NCBI RefSeq assembly: GCF_022627955.1
Contig: NZ_JABXGD010000006.1
Location: 124,001 to 188,000 of the forward strand
Length of the DNA: 64,000 nucleotides
DNA from: Microbacterium sp. C5A9
Lineage (GTDB): Bacteria > Actinomycetota > Actinomycetes > Actinomycetales > Microbacteriaceae
Direction of reading: 5' to 3'
Shown here: piece by piece, positions 17,092 through 26,373 of the stretch
Layout of the letters: each line of letters opens with the position of its first letter
Position numbering within the stretch: position 1 is the stretch's first letter
Notes under the pieces: model-generated
Seen by the model: only the letters and a program-made list of their open reading frames with translations
Told to the model about the DNA's origin: nothing
Databases searched by the model: none
Position numbers and translations under genes: made by a program

Positions 17092-18900
17092 TCAGTCGAG
17101 TTCTTCGGTCAGCTCGAACCAGCGGAGTTCGAGCTCCTCGATCTCGGCCTGCTGATCGCTGATCGTCTTCATCTTCTCGCCGAGGCCCGCGAAGTCCGAC
17201 TGGTCGTGATCCGCGAGGGCCTGCTTCGCCCGGTCCACCTGCTGTGTGAGCTTCTGGATGCGACGCTCGAGTGCCGAGACCTCTTTCTGTGCCGAGCGCA
17301 GGGCTGCACCGTCAAGCCGAGGGGTCTTCGCGGTGTTGACGGCTGTCTGCGACTTGCCCGGCGCGGACGTCTGCAGCTGCCGCAGCCGCAGGTACTCGTC
17401 GACGCCTCCGGGAAGGTGCCGCAGGTGACCGTCGAGGATCGCGTACTGCTGGTCGGTGACGCGCTCGAGGAAGTACCGGTCGTGGCTGACGACCAGCAGA
17501 GTTCCGGACCACGAGTCGAGCAGGTCCTCGATCGCCGCGAGCATGTCGGTGTCGAGGTCGTTGGTCGGCTCGTCGAGGATCAGCACGTTGGGCTGGTCGA
17601 GGAGCACGAGCAGGAGTTGGAGACGACGCTGCTGACCTCCGGAGAGATCCTTCACCGGGGTGGAGAGCTGCGCGGAGTCGAAGCCGAGCCTTTCGAGGAG
17701 CTGCCCTGGCGTGAGCTCCTGCGCTTTCGATCCGGCGCCCATCGTGTACGAGGTGCGCAGCCGCGAGATCACGACCCGCACCGGCTCGCGCCGCACGTCT
17801 TCGAGTTCGTCGAGGCGCTGGGTGAGGGTCTTGACCTTCACGGTGGTGCCACGCTTCACGCGACCGACCGTGGGCTCCACCGTCCCCGAGATGAGTCCGA
17901 GGAGCGTGGACTTTCCGGCTCCGTTGACTCCGAGGATTCCGGTGCGCTCCCCCGGCGCGATGCGCCACTCGACATCGCGGAGCACCTCCCGCGTGCCGCC
18001 GTCGGCGGTGGGGTAGGTCACTCCGACGTCGAGCAGGTCGACGACGTCCTTGCCCAGGCGCGAGACGGCGAGCGACTGCAGCGAGATCTTGTCGCGGATC
18101 TCGGGCACGTCGGCGATCAGCTCGTTGGCCGCGTCGATGCGGAACTTCGGCTTCGCTGTGCGAGCCGGTGCTCCCCGGCGCAGCCAGGCGAGCTCCTTCT
18201 TCGCGAGGTTCTGACGCTTGGCTTCGGTGGCTGCCGCCATCCGGTCGCGCTCGACGCGCTGCAGGATGTAGGCCGCATAGCCGCCCTCGAAGGGTTCGAC
18301 GATGCGGTCGTGCACCTCCCACGTCTCGGTGCAGATCTCGTCGAGGAACCACCGGTCGTGCGTGACGACCATGAGCGCGCCGGAGTTGGAGCTCCACCGC
18401 TTCTTCAGGTGACCGGCCAGCCAGGTGATGGCCTCGACGTCGAGATGGTTGGTGGGCTCGTCGAGGGCGATCACGTCCCAGTCGCCCGTCAGCAGCTTGG
18501 CGAGCGAGACACGACGACGCTGCCCACCGCTGAGCGAGCCGATCTCGGCGTCCCAGGGAAGATCCTTCAGCAGCCCCTCGATCACGTCGCGGATGCGAGG
18601 ATCGCCTGCCCACTCGTATTCAGGGGTGTCGCCGACGACCGCGGCGCTGATGGTCAGCGTGTCGTCGAGAGTGTCGGCTTGATCGAGGACACCGATGGTC
18701 GTGCCACCGCGCACGGTGACGCGGCCGGAGTTCGGCTCCTTGCGACCGGCCAGCATGCCGAGGAGGCTCGACTTGCCGTCGCCGTTGCGGCCGACGATGC
18801 CGATGCGGTCACCTTCTTCGATGCCGAGGGTCACGGAGTCGAAGACGACCCTCGTCGGGTATTCAAGGTGAAGGGCTTCTGCCCCGAGAAGATGTGCCAT
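17092..18900 (-). CDS. ABC-F family ATPase (Uup/EttA-like)
   Basis: A 602-residue soluble protein with two ABC cassettes and no membrane segment. Cassette 1: Walker A GRNGDGKSS (about 37-45), LSGGQRRR, Walker B VIALDEPTNHLD. Cassette 2: [29 protein letters not shown] linker with basic residues (P-site tRNA interaction motif region) joins them. The C-terminal 65 residues are a heptad-rich coiled coil, as in Uup. ABC-F proteins act on the ribosome; some confer antibiotic protection, others relieve stalling. Start follows GGAAAG closely, with TACCCT (complement of 18911-18916) as -10. Housekeeping versus resistance role cannot be decided here. Confidence 0.9.
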   Translation of the reverse strand: MAHLLGAEALHLEYPTRVVFDSVTLGIEEGDRIGIVGRNGDGKSSLLGMLAGRKEPNSGRVTVRGGTTIGVLDQADTLDDTLTISAAVVGDTPEYEWAGDPRIRDVIEGLLKDLPWDAEIGSLSGGQRRRVSLAKLLTGDWDVIALDEPTNHLDVEAITWLAGHLKKRWSSNSGALMVVTHDRWFLDEICTETWEVHDRIVEPFEGGYAAYILQRVERDRMAAATEAKRQNLAKKELAWLRRGAPARTAKPKFRIDAANELIADVPEIRDKISLQSLAVSRLGKDVVDLLDVGVTYPTADGGTREVLRDVEWRIAPGERTGILGVNGAGKSTLLGLISGTVEPTVGRVKRGTTVKVKTLTQRLDELEDVRREPVRVVISRLRTSYTMGAGSKAQELTPGQLLERLGFDSAQLSTPVKDLSGGQQRRLQLLLVLLDQPNVLILDEPTNDLDTDMLAAIEDLLDSWSGTLLVVSHDRYFLERVTDQQYAILDGHLRHLPGGVDEYLRLRQLQTSAPGKSQTAVNTAKTPRLDGAALRSAQKEVSALERRIQKLTQQVDRAKQALADHDQSDFAGLGEKMKTISDQQAEIEELELRWFELTEELD

Positions 18901-18939
18901 ATCGCTTTCCAGGGTAGTCGTGTGGGCTGTGCGGACCGG

Positions 18940-19350
18940 TCAGGCGAGCGCGGCGGCGACAGCGGGAGCGTGGCGCGACTCCATCTCGGCATCCCAGATG
19001 CCAAGGAGCTCGAAGGTCGCGATGCGGAACACGAGGGCGCGGACGATGTGCTGGCGGCCCTCTGCTCTCTCGTCTGCGAGCCGCAGCATGTCCGACGGCG
19101 CGAGACCATGCCAGCACGTGGCGTCAGCCAGCACGATCGCGTCGGCGAATCCGGCCGGCCGACAATACGGAGCCCAGTCGATGATCGCCGGTGGCTGACC
19201 CCATTCGAACATCACGTTGCCGAGGAGATCGCCGTGGATGATCTGGGCCGGAGCATCCACTGGGCGGAAGGCTGTGGCGAGGTGCTGGAGCGTGCGGACC
19301 GACGGGAAGTCCTCTTCTTCCCAGGCGATCCTGTCTGACCGCGCCCATGG
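18940..19350 (-). pseudogene. Truncated aminoglycoside-phosphotransferase-like fragment
   Basis: An open frame of about 136 codons without its N-terminal half. It reads DPWARSDRIAW, then IIHGDLLGNVMF (the kinase catalytic HGD...N loop) and AIIDWAPYCRP (metal-binding D of the DFG-like site), ending at TGA 18940-18942. This is the C-terminal half of a TIGR02569/APH-like small-molecule kinase family. The nucleotide-binding lobe is missing; upstream the frame runs straight into a fragment of an unrelated hydrolase. Boundary placed at about 19350 by family resemblance. The first possible internal start is GTG at 19260, but a protein lacking the ATP lobe would be inactive. Confidence 0.7.
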
Positions 19351-19740
19351 GTCGGGTCGAAGAGTGCGGCGGCGCGGGCCTCCACCTCGGCATCCTGCAC
19401 GGGATAGAAGGGGCGGGATGCGAGCAGACCCTCCGGAGTCAGGCGCGCTCCACGGTCGCGCGCGTATGCGCTGTGAGGGCCGCGCGGTCGTGTCCTCCGG
19501 TCAGGGAGAGGGCCGCGTCGACGTACACGGACAGGTCGGGCTGCAACATCTCGGCGGCGGCCGCGAGAACTGTCGCTCCGTAGGAATGGCCGACGGCTGC
19601 GCGCGGGCGCCCGGGGCCGAGGTCTCAGACCGTGTTCACCACGGAGGCCGCCGCCTGCTCGATCGTGACGTGCGGGTTGCGTTCCGACCGACCGCGACCA
19701 GGCGCGGGCCTGTTCCGGTGTCGATCACGTGGAGAAGCAT
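19351..19740 (-). pseudogene. Decayed alpha/beta-hydrolase gene fragment
   Basis: The minus strand from ATG 19740 reads MLLHVIDTGTGPR, then after a frame change HVTIEQAAASVVNTV, an in-frame TGA, then AAVGHSYGATVLAAAAEML with the GxSxG nucleophile elbow. The frame stops at TGA; shifting by one base it continues LTPEGLLASRPFYPVQDAEV. At least two frameshifts and one nonsense codon break it, so it cannot be translated as one protein. The join to the kinase fragment near 19350 suggests a deletion that fused two neighbouring genes. Confidence 0.72.
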
Positions 19741-19843
19741 GCCGCCAGTGTCGCACGCTTTCGTTACCTTTCCGTGATCATGTCAAGATCGGAATGTCTC
19801 GTATTTATCTTCGAATGTCGGTGGTCCCTGATTTACTTATGGC

Positions 19844-21181
19844 ATGACAGCACTGCTCGACGCGACGGACACGCAGATGGCGAATCTCGCCGATCTCGTC
19901 GCCGCGCTGGAGGTCGCGGAGGCGACGCTCAGCAGCATGAGCGCCGCGCGTGACGGGTTGCTGGCGATCGCCGCTCGGCTGGCGATCGACATCGCCAAGC
20001 AGGGCGATCACCCTGATCGAGGCGACCACTCGATCAGGACGATCGCGGCCGAGATCGCTGCAGTGCAGCACGTCAGCGACCGCACGATCGAGCGGCGGAT
20101 GGCCGCCGCGGAGCTGCTGGTCGATCAGTTTCCGGATGTGTGGGCCGCTCAGGGGGCGCGGCGGATCAGCCCGGCGCACTCCAGGGTGATCATCGACGCG
20201 GGGTCGGGCATCGCGTCACCCAGAGATCGCGAGAAGTACTCCGCGGTCATCCTCCCGATCGCCGAGACGGAGTCGCCCAACCGTCTGCGCGCGTTGGCAC
20301 GGCGAGTCGCCGAGCGATTCGCTCCGACGACCGTGTCAGAGCGACACCGGCGAGCCAGGTCTCAGCGACGGGTATGGGTCACGGATGGCGAAGACGGGAT
20401 GGCGGCGCTGCACACGCACGCGCCCGCCGCGCTCGTCCACGGCATGTTCGACCGTCTCTCGCAGATGGCGCACGCATTGCGCAACGAGAACCTTCGCGCG
20501 AAGCGACAGGCAGCTCGCGACGGCAGCGAGTTCGAGGCGGATGATCGAACGGTCGATGAGATCCGTGCCGACCTGCTCGCCGATCTCGTGCTCAGCGGCC
20601 AGCCGACCGGTCACGACAGCGAAGACGGACTGCTCGGAGCTATCAGTGCGCGGATCGAGATCACAGTTCCGGTGACGACCCTGATGGACGACGATGCGGA
20701 CGCAGCGTCGGATGCCGATGCGGCGCCGCCCGCCGAACTCGACGGGCGGACCCCGATCGATGTCGACACCGCACGCACCATGGCCGGCCAGACGAAGGGG
20801 TGGGATCGGGTGCTGACGCATCCGATCAGCGGTCGAGTGCTCGCGGTCGACCGATATCGACCGAGTCGCCACCTGCGCAGACACCTGCGTGCGCGTGACC
20901 AACGATGTCGCTTCCCCACCTGCGGGATTGCGGCTCGCAAATGCGATCTCGACCACAACCACGCGGCGTCAACGGGTGGCGCGACCTGCGATACGAACCT
21001 CGCGTCCTTCTGTCGACGACATCATGTTCTGAAACACCACTCCCCCTGGCACGTCGAGCAGAAACCCGGCGGGGTCATGGAGTGGACGAGCCCCACCGGC
21101 CGAACCTACGTCGACACCCCTCCTGCACCGAACACGGTGACCTTCACCGTGACGGAGGATGCTGCACGCGCGCCGTTCTGA
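19844..21181 (+). CDS. DUF222/HNH endonuclease domain protein (13E12-repeat type)
   Basis: A 445-residue protein with an N-terminal helical DUF222 domain (about 10-300) and a C-terminal HNH nuclease motif: CRFPTCGIAARKCDLDHNHAASTGG followed in the protein by CRRHHVLKHH, supplying the metal Cys/His and catalytic His. Such genes are common, often multi-copy, in actinobacteria (REP13E12 family); their role is unproven and a link to mobile elements is suspected. An acidic Asp/Ala-rich stretch lies near residues 285-300. There is no clear ribosome site; TTTACT six bases before ATG is a poor -10, so leaderless start is only possible. It borders the decayed fragments, consistent with an accessory island. 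Confidence 0.85.
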   Translation: MTALLDATDTQMANLADLVAALEVAEATLSSMSAARDGLLAIAARLAIDIAKQGDHPDRGDHSIRTIAAEIAAVQHVSDRTIERRMAAAELLVDQFPDVWAAQGARRISPAHSRVIIDAGSGIASPRDREKYSAVILPIAETESPNRLRALARRVAERFAPTTVSERHRRARSQRRVWVTDGEDGMAALHTHAPAALVHGMFDRLSQMAHALRNENLRAKRQAARDGSEFEADDRTVDEIRADLLADLVLSGQPTGHDSEDGLLGAISARIEITVPVTTLMDDDADAASDADAAPPAELDGRTPIDVDTARTMAGQTKGWDRVLTHPISGRVLAVDRYRPSRHLRRHLRARDQRCRFPTCGIAARKCDLDHNHAASTGGATCDTNLASFCRRHHVLKHHSPWHVEQKPGGVMEWTSPTGRTYVDTPPAPNTVTFTVTEDAARAPF

Positions 21182-21255
21182 CGAAGGCGCTGATCGCCGC
21201 GCGGCGCTGTGGATAACTGCGGCGGCACTCACCACGCTTTGACTACGGTGGCGCG

Positions 21256-21825
21256 GTGACCCCTCCTCGTTCGAGACCCTCGCCCGCTCCCCGACCGATG
21301 ACCACGCGCGCAAGAAGTGCGGCCGTCGCGATGGTTGCGATCGCTCTCAGCTCACTGCTGGGATGCGCACCGGAGCCGGCGCCGGTGCCCACGCCGACAC
21401 CCGCCTTCGCCAGCGAGGAAGAGGCGTTCGCGGCGGCGGAAGAGGTGTACCGGGCGTACAACGATGCGCTGAATGAACGACGGGCAGGCGATCCCGACGC
21501 CGATCCGCAGCGTTTCTTGACTGGGGGTGCTCTCGAAGTAGACATAGACACGCAGAACACGCTTGTGTCGAATGGCCTATCGGCAGTGGGCACGGCAACG
21601 ATCGATTCACTCATGCTCGAATCGAGCGAGTTCTACTCGAACGCAGTGACAATCAGGCTGACTGTTTGCACGGATGTGTCCGCGCTGTCGCTGCTGGATC
21701 GCGCCGGCGCCAATGTCACGCCTGCCGAGCGAGGCAACACGGTCGCGCTCGCGGTGGTCTTGATAGGTAACGGCGAGTCTCTCTTGATCTCCGATGCGTT
21801 GCCGATGGACGACGACCCATGCTGA
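21256..21825 (+). CDS. Putative lipoprotein of unknown function
   Basis: A 189-residue protein with a basic N terminus, hydrophobic stretch and lipobox LSSLLGC (Cys37), then a Pro-rich linker with repeated PAP/PTP and an acidic, Ala-rich helical domain resembling small extracytoplasmic NTF2-like or SnoaL-like folds (FASEEEAFAAAEEVYRAYN); this resemblance is weak. GTG 21256 fits a leaderless promoter (TACGGT, six bases, GTG); ATG 21298 is the alternative. The gene overlaps the next by seven bases, so they are co-expressed. Function not recognised. Confidence 0.75.
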   Translation: MTPPRSRPSPAPRPMTTRARSAAVAMVAIALSSLLGCAPEPAPVPTPTPAFASEEEAFAAAEEVYRAYNDALNERRAGDPDADPQRFLTGGALEVDIDTQNTLVSNGLSAVGTATIDSLMLESSEFYSNAVTIRLTVCTDVSALSLLDRAGANVTPAERGNTVALAVVLIGNGESLLISDALPMDDDPC

Positions 21826-22658
21826 GAATCAAGTTCTTGGCCTGCATCATCGTCTTATCAGCGCTCGACTTCATCGCGTCCCCCGTAGCGCTCGCAGCCG
21901 GCGGCTGTTCCCCTGACACACTCTTGCTGGGCCTCTGCGGCTCAACCGACAGCTCGTCCCTCACGATCTCGGGCACGCAACAGCAGCAGGGCACGAACCC
22001 GAGCACGGGCACACGCCGAAGCAACGGAGGCCCATCCGGCCCCGGCGCACCGTCGGGGCCGAGCCAGGAGGCGATCGATCTCGCGGCGTGCATGGACGAC
22101 TCGGGCACCACGCGATGCGCACCCCGTCGGAACCCACCCGCTGCCCCGCCGACGACCCCGCCGGCGACCGGCACTCCGACGATCGTCATCTCCGACCTGG
22201 CGCGGTTCGCCCCGGCATCCGTCCTCGCCACCGCCGAACCCGGAAACGTCGGGATCGCCGGGATGCCGACCAACTTCACCGCCGCTGCGACACCGCAGAT
22301 CGAAGATGGCGAGCTGTTCGGCGTACCACTGCGCGTGCGGTTCGTCCCGGCCGGATACGACTACACGTACGGTGACGGCAGCTCCGCGACACTCACGACG
22401 CCAGGGCACACGTGGGAGGCGCTCGGTCAGGCACAGTTCACGCCGACCCCGACCAGCCACGTCTATCGCGAACCGGGCGTGTACCCGGCCCGGGTGGACA
22501 TCCGATACACCGCGCAGGTGGATCTCGGCGGCGGATGGATCGACATTCCCGGGCAGCTCACGACCAGTGGCGCCACGCAGGAGATCCGCATCCTCGAGGC
22601 GCGCACCGCGCTCGTCGCCCACACCTGCGACGAGAACCCGGCCGGCGTCGGCTGCTGA
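21819..22658 (+). CDS. Secreted protein of unknown function with PKD-like C-terminal region
   Basis: A 279-residue protein with a Sec signal peptide (about 1-27, cleavage near ALA-AGG), a Cys-containing N-terminal segment, a Gln/Pro/Gly/Ser-rich low-complexity linker (about 55-115), and a C-terminal domain with YTYGDGSSATLTTPGHTW and SHVYREPGVYPARVDI. This Y.YGDG...T..GH....Y..PG.Y pattern is typical of PKD-like beta-sandwich domains. No membrane anchor or LPXTG motif is present. Start overlaps the upstream lipoprotein gene, suggesting the two act together at the cell surface. Paired genes of this kind are seen in Microbacteriaceae without known role. Confidence 0.72.
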   Translation: MLRIKFLACIIVLSALDFIASPVALAAGGCSPDTLLLGLCGSTDSSSLTISGTQQQQGTNPSTGTRRSNGGPSGPGAPSGPSQEAIDLAACMDDSGTTRCAPRRNPPAAPPTTPPATGTPTIVISDLARFAPASVLATAEPGNVGIAGMPTNFTAAATPQIEDGELFGVPLRVRFVPAGYDYTYGDGSSATLTTPGHTWEALGQAQFTPTPTSHVYREPGVYPARVDIRYTAQVDLGGGWIDIPGQLTTSGATQEIRILEARTALVAHTCDENPAGVGC

Positions 22659-22758
22659 AGAACGCACCACAGCAGCCTTCCGAGAGCAAATTCGCCTACG
22701 GCTCTCTGCTCCTCGACAGGCAGCCGCCGACCGATCCCCTCCGGCTTAAACTAGACAG

Positions 22759-23685
22759 GTGCCATGGAGTCGCCGGGTGTTCTCGCTCTCACTAGCCAAC
22801 CGCAAGGCAAAGCTGGTGCAGTCGAGAAGGCGACCCGGTCGCTTCGAGCTCAGCGTGGATGGAATTGCGCAGTCCGTCGTCTCGATCACCGAACCCACCG
22901 CCCTCGAGTACAGCTACACCCAACACATCGCCCGCGCAATGGATGCCGCCGCCGAGCCTGATGCGCCGCTGTTCACCGTGCATCTGGGGGCGGGAGCACT
23001 CACGCTGGCACGCTACGTCCAGGCGACGCGCGCCGGATCACCTCAGCTGGTGGTGGAGTTCGAACCCGCGCTCTACGCCGCCGTCATCGACGCGCTGCCA
23101 CTGCCTCCCGGGTCTGACATACGAGTCATCCTCGGTGACGCTCGGACGGTCGCGGACGCCGCTCTGCCGAATGAGAAGCCATCGCCGGTGCAGTCATCTC
23201 CGTCCCCCGGACTTGACGACGCAGCGAGTTATCGCACCGCAATCGACACCGATTGGGTGGAGGCGTGCTTCACCGTCGTCGATCTCTGGGATGCCGCCGT
23301 CATCCGGCATCGTGTGGCCAGCCAGGAGTTCTATCGCCGGGTCGCCGCGCGCTCCGCAGCAGCGGGCGTGGTCGCCGTGAACCTGCTCGACGGGCATCCG
23401 TTCGAATACTCACGACGACAGGCCGCGACCCTGAGCACCGTGTTCGATCACGTCGCTGTCGTGCTCGACGCAGAGCCGGAAGATGCGGAAGGGCCGCTCG
23501 GCAATGTCGTCATTATCGCGAGCGATGAGCCGCTGGACCAGGTGACCGCCTCCGCTTTGCTCGACACACCGCGACCTCATCTCCTCCGCGATGGCCCTCT
23601 GACGTCGTGGATCGCTGAAGCGCGCATCATGACAGATGCCGACGGCACAGACTCTCCCGATCCTGACGACCCCCTCTGGGGCTAG
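22759..23685 (+). CDS. Spermidine-synthase-like methyltransferase-fold protein
   Basis: A 308-residue protein similar to the Rossmann part of spermidine synthases: VHLGAGALTLARYV is the nucleotide/dcSAM binding loop, LVVEFEPALYAAV the acidic strand, and VILGDARTVAD the next. In actinobacteria such solitary proteins are annotated as fused-MFS/spermidine synthase relatives, but the catalytic Asp region of true aminopropyltransferases is not clear, so polyamine synthesis is not assured. GTG 22759 is chosen because TAAACT plus six bases precedes it exactly; an internal ATG at 22765 is out of frame. Convergent with the sugar ABC operon. Confidence 0.7.
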   Translation: MPWSRRVFSLSLANRKAKLVQSRRRPGRFELSVDGIAQSVVSITEPTALEYSYTQHIARAMDAAAEPDAPLFTVHLGAGALTLARYVQATRAGSPQLVVEFEPALYAAVIDALPLPPGSDIRVILGDARTVADAALPNEKPSPVQSSPSPGLDDAASYRTAIDTDWVEACFTVVDLWDAAVIRHRVASQEFYRRVAARSAAAGVVAVNLLDGHPFEYSRRQAATLSTVFDHVAVVLDAEPEDAEGPLGNVVIIASDEPLDQVTASALLDTPRPHLLRDGPLTSWIAEARIMTDADGTDSPDPDDPLWG

Positions 23686-23774
23686 CGCACCGTGTGCGGA
23701 CGTCCTCCGACAGGACTGCCGCTTTCCGCCAGCGGCTCGCCCGCGCGGGGTGTGAAAAGTCGACCGATATGGCA

Positions 23775-23810
23775 ACGAGCCGCCCGGACCCGAAGGTCCG
23801 GACGGCTCGT
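23775..23810. terminator. Long hairpin terminator after the sugar ABC operon
   Basis: ACGAGCCG (23775-23782) pairs with CGGCTCGT (23803-23810) and CCGGACC with GGTCCGG inside it, separated by one C-A mismatch; the loop is CGAA. It lies 22 bases beyond the sugar-binding protein stop (minus strand) and 90 bases after the convergent plus-strand gene, so it may end both. Confidence 0.8.
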
Positions 23811-23831
23811 CCGTGAAGAAAGCGGGATCGC

Positions 23832-24953
23832 TTACTGGTACGACTCGACGATCTCGAGGAGGCTCGGCACGTTGGCGTATGCCTCGGCCGCGTTCTCCTT
23901 GGTCACGATGATCGGGTCGAGCAGGTACGCCGGAACGATCTTGGCGCCGTTGTCGTACGACTCCTCGTCGTTCACGTCGACGGTGTCGCCCTTCTGCAGC
24001 TGACCGACCATCTTGATGGCCTGCTCGACGAGCAGCGTGGTGTCCTTGTTGATCGTGGAGTACTGCACACCCTCCATGATCGACTTGACGGACTCGACCT
24101 CGGAGTCCTGACCGGTGACGACCGGAACCGGCTTGCCGGCCTGCTGCACCGAGGTGATGATGGCGCGAGCCAGGGTGTCGTTCGGCGACAGCACACCGTC
24201 GACCACGGTGTCACCGCTGTACGACGAGGTGAGCAGAGTGTCCATGCGGTTCTGCGCGTTCTCCGGAAGCCAGCCCTCGGTCGCGGTCTGCGCGATCTCG
24301 GTCTGACCCGACACGACGTTCAGCGTGCCGTCGTCGATCTTGTCCTGCAGCACGCTCATCGCACCGTCGAAGAAGACCTTGGAGTTGGCGTCGTCGGGCG
24401 AACCCGAGAACAGTTCGATGTTGTACGGAGCCTCGTGGCCCGCACGAGCCTCGAGACCGTCGAGCAGCGCCTGACCCTGCAGCTCACCGACCTTGAAGTT
24501 GTCGAACGCGACGTAGTAGTCGACGGCCTCGGTGTTCTCGATGAGACGGTCGTAGGCGATCACGTAGGCGCCGGCATCCTTCGCCGCCTGCACCTGCGTG
24601 GCCAGCTGCTTGCCGTCCTTCGCGCCGATGATGATGACCTTGGCACCGTTGGTGACCATGGCCTGGATCTGGTTCTGCTGCTCGGCGACCGTGTTGCTGG
24701 CCGGAGCGTACTGGACGTCGGCCTTGAAGCCGGCCTCCTCCAGACCGTCGGTGAAGAGCTTGCCGGCGAGGACCCAGTTCTCACTGGTCTTGTCCGGAAG
24801 CGCGACGCCGATGGACGAATCCGCCGCGAATCCGGCTTCGGCCTCTTCGCCCGATCCCGAACCGGTGTCCCCGCCTCGCTCGGCCGAGCAGCCGGTGAGA
24901 GCGAAGGCAGCCGTCGCGACGAGCGCTGTCGCTGTGACGATGATCTTCTTCAT
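23832..24953 (-). CDS. chvE: Sugar ABC transporter substrate-binding lipoprotein (ChvE/MmsC type)
   Basis: A 373-residue periplasmic-binding-fold lipoprotein. Signal peptide with lipobox FALTGC (Cys22), acidic Gly/Ser linker, then a type-I binding fold with IGVALPDKTSENW, the hinge region KVIIIGAKDG, YDRLI, and NDTLARAIITSV. The pattern matches ChvE/multiple-sugar-binding proteins, which bind xylose, glucose, arabinose or galactose. Last gene of mmsA-mmsB-chvE with a 61-base gap before it. A ribosome site AAAGAG precedes ATG. The sugar cannot be fixed from sequence alone. Confidence 0.88.
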   Translation of the reverse strand: MKKIIVTATALVATAAFALTGCSAERGGDTGSGSGEEAEAGFAADSSIGVALPDKTSENWVLAGKLFTDGLEEAGFKADVQYAPASNTVAEQQNQIQAMVTNGAKVIIIGAKDGKQLATQVQAAKDAGAYVIAYDRLIENTEAVDYYVAFDNFKVGELQGQALLDGLEARAGHEAPYNIELFSGSPDDANSKVFFDGAMSVLQDKIDDGTLNVVSGQTEIAQTATEGWLPENAQNRMDTLLTSSYSGDTVVDGVLSPNDTLARAIITSVQQAGKPVPVVTGQDSEVESVKSIMEGVQYSTINKDTTLLVEQAIKMVGQLQKGDTVDVNDEESYDNGAKIVPAYLLDPIIVTKENAAEAYANVPSLLEIVESYQ

Positions 24954-25014
24954 GTGATCTCTTTCTGTGTGATGTTGACGGATCCTGCGCGCGAGCACTG
25001 CGCGAAGATTCCGC

Positions 25015-26373
25015 TTACTCGCTCCGCGTCTTGTCGACGGGCGGAGCCTGGTAAGTCTTGTTGGGCTCGAACACCGGAGAGGCCTCCGGGTCGTCCTTGC
25101 GGCCGACGCGGCGCGTCATGAAGCCGATGATCGAGGGGCGGCCCTGCTGCTTGTTCCAGACGTCGATGCCGACCGCGAGCAGGAGCACGAGGCCCTTGAT
25201 CATCGAGACGACGTCGGCACCCTGGCCGAGCAGTGCGAGACCGTTGTTGAGGAAGGCCATCACCAGGCCACCGATGATCGATCCGATCACCGTGCCGATA
25301 CCACCGGCGACGGCGGCTCCACCGATGAACACCGAGGCGATGGCATCCAGCTCCCAGCCGGTGCCGTCGTTCGGTCCGGATGCCTGCGAGCGGGCCACGA
25401 AGATCATGCCGGCGAGGGCGGCCATCATCGACATGTTCATCATGACGAAGAAGTCGACCCAGCGGTCCTTGACGCCCGACAGGCGCGCGGCCTGGCGGTT
25501 GCCGCCGACGGCGTAGATGTGACGACCGAACACGGTGTTGCGCGTCAGGAACGAGTAGATGATGACGAGCGCCAGCAGGATCAGACCCGGGACCGGGAAG
25601 CTCGTGCCGGGGCGACCGGTCGCGAACATCCATGCGGCGACGAGCACGACGATGGAGAGGAGCACGACCTTGACGACGCTCACCCACACGGGTGCACTGT
25701 CGGAGCCCATCTTGTGCTGCACGCGGCGGGTGCGGATCTCCCAGAAGATCAGCCATGCCACGGCGACGAGCGCGAGGATCATCGTCGGCACGTTGAACGG
25801 GAGGGGAAGCCCCACCTCCGGCAGATAGCCCGTGCCGATGACCTGGAACCCCTTGGGGACCGGGATCGTCTGCGCGTCGCCGATCCACTGCTGCGCACCA
25901 CGGAAGAAGAGCATGCCGGCCAGCGTCACGATGAATGCGGGCACCCCGACGTACGCGACCCAGAATCCCTGCCAGGCGCCCACGAGAGCGCCGACGCCGA
26001 GACCCAGCAGGATCGCTGCCGGCCAGGGGAGGTTCCAGTCGGCCATCGACTTCGCCACGATGATTCCGGTGAACGCGGCCACCGAACCGACCGACAGGTC
26101 GATGTGACCCATGATGATCACCATCACCATGCCGATCGCGAGGATCAGGATGAACGAGTACTGGTTGATGACGTTGATCAGGTTGCCCGACGTCAGCGTC
26201 GCACCGTTCGGACCGTTGCGCAGCAGCGTCAGGATCTCGAAGAGAAGGATGATGACGATGAGGCTGCCCAGAATGCCGAACTGGCGCAGCGACGAGGTGC
26301 CGGTGCTTCCGAACATCTTGCGGATGTCGCCGAAGTGGAAGCCACGCTTCGTTGTCGTGAGGTCGGTGGTCAT
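25015..26373 (-). CDS. mmsB: Multiple-sugar ABC transporter permease (CUT2)
   Basis: A 452-residue membrane permease with ten or more helices, including the CUT2 signature [15 protein letters not shown] and, later, [12 protein letters not shown] and [16 protein letters not shown]. The length and unusual internal extracytoplasmic loop match XylH/GguB-type permeases rather than the shorter RbsC type. Its ATG overlaps the mmsA stop (ATGA). Works with the two-cassette ATPase upstream and the ChvE-like binding protein downstream. Confidence 0.9.
   Translation of the reverse strand: MTTDLTTTKRGFHFGDIRKMFGSTGTSSLRQFGILGSLIVIILLFEILTLLRNGPNGATLTSGNLINVINQYSFILILAIGMVMVIIMGHIDLSVGSVAAFTGIIVAKSMADWNLPWPAAILLGLGVGALVGAWQGFWVAYVGVPAFIVTLAGMLFFRGAQQWIGDAQTIPVPKGFQVIGTGYLPEVGLPLPFNVPTMILALVAVAWLIFWEIRTRRVQHKMGSDSAPVWVSVVKVVLLSIVVLVAAWMFATGRPGTSFPVPGLILLALVIIYSFLTRNTVFGRHIYAVGGNRQAARLSGVKDRWVDFFVMMNMSMMAALAGMIFVARSQASGPNDGTGWELDAIASVFIGGAAVAGGIGTVIGSIIGGLVMAFLNNGLALLGQGADVVSMIKGLVLLLAVGIDVWNKQQGRPSIIGFMTRRVGRKDDPEASPVFEPNKTYQAPPVDKTRSE

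Noticed and set aside
19351..19740. Programmed frameshift or recoded TGA in the hydrolase fragment
   Set aside because: There are several independent disruptions, no slippery site or selenocysteine element, and the C terminus is replaced by a kinase fragment; simple decay explains it.
19844..21181. DUF222/HNH gene as a homing endonuclease inside an intron or prophage
   Set aside because: No intron ends, integrase, capsid or terminase genes are nearby; it is a free-standing gene of a common chromosomal family.
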